From Rhabdonatronobacter sediminivivens (GTDB lineage Bacteria; Pseudomonadota; Alphaproteobacteria; Rhodobacterales; Rhodobacteraceae), in NCBI RefSeq assembly GCF_013415485.1, contig NZ_JACBXS010000008.1, positions 62,001 through 126,000 on the forward strand: a stretch of DNA of 64,000 nt. Reading direction: 5' to 3'. Below, one piece after another: positions 61,301 to 64,000 of this stretch. Below the pieces are notes generated by a model that was given only the letters and a program-made list of their open reading frames with translations, was not told where the DNA came from and searched no databases. The translations under genes were made by a program, and so were the position numbers. How positions within the stretch are numbered: position 1 is the stretch's first letter; every line of letters starts with the position of its first letter.

Positions 61301-62860
61301 ATGCGTCTTCCGTTTCTGATCCAGTCCAGCTTTCGGCGCAGCCTGTCCGAAGCCGCAGCCCGGCCGGAACTTCTGGCCCTGTTGCCGGCATTGACGCTGG
61401 CCGCCTACTGGCTGGGGGGCGAAGGGTGGCTGGTCATCACGGCACTGGCGGTTCCCGTTGCCTTCGCCGGTGCCGCGGCGCAGGGAACCCTGTCCGAGCT
61501 GTCGCGCCTGCGTGCAGGCTATAGCGACGACACCCAGCTGCCCCTGCGCGAGGCCCTGCTGGCCGAGGTCGAGGACAATCTTGAAACCTGCCAGATCGTC
61601 GGGCTGCACTGCGGGGTCGTGGTCTTCATCCTGGACCGCGCCGACCACCTGCGCGACACCCATGGCCGCACGGCAGTGAATGAACTGGTGGATCACATGG
61701 GCCGCAAATTGCGGCATCTGACACGGTCTGCCGATTTCGTGGCGCGGCTGGATGACATCACCTATGGCGTTGCGCTGGGTCCGCAGGAACAATCCAGCCG
61801 TTGCGAGATGATCGCAACGGCCCGGCGGCTGCAGATGGCGCTGACGCAGCGGCTGCGCACCGATGCGGGCTGGCTGGACCCTTCGGTCTCGGTCGGGTTG
61901 AGCGACACGGTAGACCAAGGGCAGACCGAGGCGCAGGCCATGCTCCAAGGCGCCGAGATAGCCGCCGAGCGCGCATTGAACGACGGCCCGGGTGCATTGT
62001 GCATCTATCAGCGCGGAATGCAGAGCGACAGCACCCGTCAGGCTGCCCTGCGCGACGCCCTGTCCCGCGCCCTGGGCAATGGCGAAATCGGCGCGGTCTT
62101 CCAGCCGCAGGTCTGCGCCGTAACCGGCGCCTTGACCGGGATGGAGGCACTGGTGCGCTGGTCACGTGATGGCCAGGTCATCCCGCCATCGGACTTCCTG
62201 CCGCAGCTGCACAGCTTCGGGCTGTCCGAAGGCCTGACCCGGCGCATGCTTGCGCAAGCTCTGGACGCGCTGGAAGCCGGCGATGCGATCGGGCAGATCA
62301 TCCCCAATGTGGCCCTCAACCTGTCGCGCACCGAACTGCTTGCCCCCGGACTGGCGGACCTGATCCTGTGGGACCTGGACCGCCGCGGGCTACAGCCTGA
62401 ACGGCTGGTGATCGAGGTTCTGGAATCCGTGGTGGCCGACCCCGCGGACGGGGTGATCGAACGCAATATCGCAGCCCTGGCGCGGGCGGGTTGCGGCATC
62501 GATCTGGATGATTTCGGCACCGGCCACGCCTCGATTGCGAATATCCGCCGCTTCGCCGTGGGGCGGCTGAAGATCGACCGCTCCTTTGTGAGCGGTCTGG
62601 ACACGGATCCCGCGCAGCGCCGACTGGTCGGCGCCATTGTCCTGATGGCCCGGGAACTGCGGCTGGGCACCGTGGCCGAGGGTGTGGAGACCGGGGCCGA
62701 GGCCAAGGCCCTGGCCGACCTGGGGTGCGAGGCGCTGCAGGGCTATCACATCGCCCGCCCGCTGCCGCTTTCGGAAATCCAGGCCTGGCTGCGTGCCGAT
62801 TCCCGCAGACACGCACGGCCAGGCAGCGCCGGACCCGCCACCGCTGAAACCGCCCCCTGA
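61301..62860 (+). CDS. Membrane-anchored EAL-domain protein with degenerate GGDEF
   Basis: A 519-residue protein. One or two N-terminal membrane helices (residues 25-65, LLALLPALTLAAYWLG, LVITALAVPVAFAGAA) precede a GGDEF-like domain (about 100-240) whose signature is lost (ARLDDITYGVAL in place of GGDEF). The C-terminal EAL domain keeps the key residues: GMEALVRWSRDG, NLSRTELL, EVLESVV, DLDDFGTGHASI, KIDRSFV and VAEGVET. It is likely a c-di-GMP phosphodiesterase. The start is ambiguous (61301 or 61256). Confidence 0.85.
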   Translation: MRLPFLIQSSFRRSLSEAAARPELLALLPALTLAAYWLGGEGWLVITALAVPVAFAGAAAQGTLSELSRLRAGYSDDTQLPLREALLAEVEDNLETCQIVGLHCGVVVFILDRADHLRDTHGRTAVNELVDHMGRKLRHLTRSADFVARLDDITYGVALGPQEQSSRCEMIATARRLQMALTQRLRTDAGWLDPSVSVGLSDTVDQGQTEAQAMLQGAEIAAERALNDGPGALCIYQRGMQSDSTRQAALRDALSRALGNGEIGAVFQPQVCAVTGALTGMEALVRWSRDGQVIPPSDFLPQLHSFGLSEGLTRRMLAQALDALEAGDAIGQIIPNVALNLSRTELLAPGLADLILWDLDRRGLQPERLVIEVLESVVADPADGVIERNIAALARAGCGIDLDDFGTGHASIANIRRFAVGRLKIDRSFVSGLDTDPAQRRLVGAIVLMARELRLGTVAEGVETGAEAKALADLGCEALQGYHIARPLPLSEIQAWLRADSRRHARPGSAGPATAETAP

Positions 62861-63022
62861 GCGCACCGCCCCGCCCCGGCGGCCTGTCCGCGCAGGTTCT
62901 GCCACATCCGGACGCGCCCATTTGACCGCCATCCGGGGAAAACCGCTTGACCTTTGCAGGCCCAGTCTGTTGAACCGGACCCGCACAAGACAGACCTGCA
63001 AATATACGGGTGGCGCGGCCTC

Positions 63023-64000
63023 ATGGACGAACAGAACAGAAACCTCCTGCTGGCTTTCGTGTTGAGCCTCATGGTGCTCATCGTCTGGATGTGGATGTTC
63101 CCGCCGCCAGAGCCACAACCCCAGACCGAAGATGCGGCCACCGCCGAGATGCCGCTGGCCGGGGACGATGTTGCCCCGGGCACAGCCCTTGACGCGCCGA
63201 CCGACGCTGAGGTGACCGAGCTGCCCCGCGTGCCGATCGACACCCCGCGTCTGGAAGGGTCGATCAACCTGCTGGGCGGTCGTCTGGATGACCTGTCGCT
63301 GCGGGACTACCGCGAAACCACCGATCCCGGCGCCGATATCGTGGAATTCCTGCGCCCCGAAACCCGCGACGAGGCCTTTTACGCGCTTTACGGCTGGCGC
63401 CCCGGGCGGGATCTGGACTGGGACGCTGTGCCCGGCGCCACCACGCCCTGGGATCTGGTCGAGGGCGACACCCTGTCGCCCGGCCGCCCCGTCACCCTGC
63501 GTTGGGACAACGGCCAGGGCCTGACCTTCATGCGCCGGTTCGCGATTGATGAGAACTACATGTTCTCGGTCACGCAATCGGTTGAAAATACCGGCGACGC
63601 AACCGCGCGTCTGGCGCCTTACGGGCTGATTGCGCGGCACGGGGAACCCTCGGACGCCGAAAACTTCTTCATCCTGCATGAAGGCATCCTGAAGGTCACC
63701 GACGGCACTTTGAGCGAAGACAGCTATCGCAACGCGCGCAACTACCGCGTCTCCGACCGCGAAGGCACCCAGGCCAGCGTGATCGAGGTTGCCGAAAACG
63801 GCTGGCTGGGCTTCACCGACAAATACTGGATGGCCGCGCTGATCCCGCAGCCCGGGCAGCCCTTTACCGCCGTATCGCGCTATGTGCCCTCGCGCGAACT
63901 CTACCAGACCCGCGCCGATCTGCCCGTCGTCGTCGTCGGCCCGGGCGAGCGGGACGAGATCACCACGATGCTGTTCGCCGGGGCCAAGGAATGGACCACC
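63023..64000 (+). CDS. yidC: Membrane protein insertase YidC, 5' part
   Basis: An open frame from ATG 63023 to the window end (326 codons, no stop). It starts MDEQNRNLLLAFVLSLMVL and IVWMWMFPPPEP, the typical YidC first helix, followed by an acidic linker and the periplasmic P1 domain (PRLEGSINLLGGRLDDLSLR, RRFAIDENYMFSVTQSV, NFFILHEGILKV, GWLGFTDKYWMAALIPQ). The membrane core lies beyond the window. It inserts and folds membrane proteins with or without Sec. Confidence 0.92.
   Translation, partial: MDEQNRNLLLAFVLSLMVLIVWMWMFPPPEPQPQTEDAATAEMPLAGDDVAPGTALDAPTDAEVTELPRVPIDTPRLEGSINLLGGRLDDLSLRDYRETTDPGADIVEFLRPETRDEAFYALYGWRPGRDLDWDAVPGATTPWDLVEGDTLSPGRPVTLRWDNGQGLTFMRRFAIDENYMFSVTQSVENTGDATARLAPYGLIARHGEPSDAENFFILHEGILKVTDGTLSEDSYRNARNYRVSDREGTQASVIEVAENGWLGFTDKYWMAALIPQPGQPFTAVSRYVPSRELYQTRADLPVVVVGPGERDEITTMLFAGAKEWTT

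Overview
This GC-rich window looks like a chromosomal segment of an alphaproteobacterium, most likely a marine or halotolerant member of the Rhodobacteraceae (Roseobacter/Paracoccus group). That placement is inference from gene content. It rests on a beta-hydroxyaspartate cycle cluster (bhcRABCD), a cell-cycle methyltransferase CcrM and phosphotransferase ChpT, an ornithine-lipid pair (olsB-olsA), the lptC-lptA-lptB-rpoN-hpf-ptsN block, HemP with Bfd and bacterioferritin, and salt-tolerance genes. I see no insertion sequence, prophage, CRISPR array or rRNA. There is one tRNA.

Left part (1-10 kb). After xthA, a long leftward operon (9922 down to 1069) encodes CoA-dependent aerobic degradation of 2-aminobenzoate (anthranilate): a CoA ligase, a fused monooxygenase/reductase, SDR, enoyl-CoA hydratase, acyl-CoA dehydrogenase, thioesterase, RidA and a MarR regulator. 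A kynurenine-formamidase-like hydrolase sits at its end, which suggests tryptophan as the source. Nearly all junctions overlap by a few bases. The two exceptions each hold a copy of a GGAGTATTT repeat that also supplies a ribosome-binding site.

10-18 kb. A leftward iron-storage/haem set (hemP, bfd, bfr) is followed by the divergent bhcR / bhcABCD cluster, which assimilates glyoxylate into aspartate. A GAPDH homologue and a cold-shock protein come next.

18-28 kb. A salt-adaptation block pairs a glucosylglycerol-phosphate phosphatase/synthase pair with a complete mrp (mnh/pha) Na+/H+ antiporter operon. A P1-family peptidase follows.

28-41 kb. Mostly leftward housekeeping genes: ptsN, hpf, rpoN, lptB, lptA, lptC, an RNase D-like gene and tRNA-Leu. 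Then come an NDUFA9-like epimerase, ccrM (its promoter packed with GANTC sites), rnhB, three little-known envelope genes including a membrane-anchored winged-helix protein, olsA/olsB, a DUF3553 gene and chpT.

41-52 kb. ccmE, an argC variant, murI, an acyltransferase, grxD, bolA and purL run leftward. A LysR gene then diverges from a giant fused indolepyruvate ferredoxin oxidoreductase.

52-64 kb. An outer-membrane/lipid A operon (bamA, ompH/skp, fabZ, lpxA, lpxI, lpxB) is followed by asd, ttcA, an EAL-domain protein and the 5' part of yidC, which runs off the window.

Two families of short intergenic repeats recur: a hairpin element with a potential G-quadruplex core (10.0, 34.5 and 59.1 kb) and the GGAGTATTT element (1.9, 5.6 and 42.6 kb). 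Together with the GANTC-rich ccrM promoter, the Cys-repeat protein and the membrane winged-helix protein, they are the least explained parts of the window. All family assignments are from reading motifs; no database search was run.
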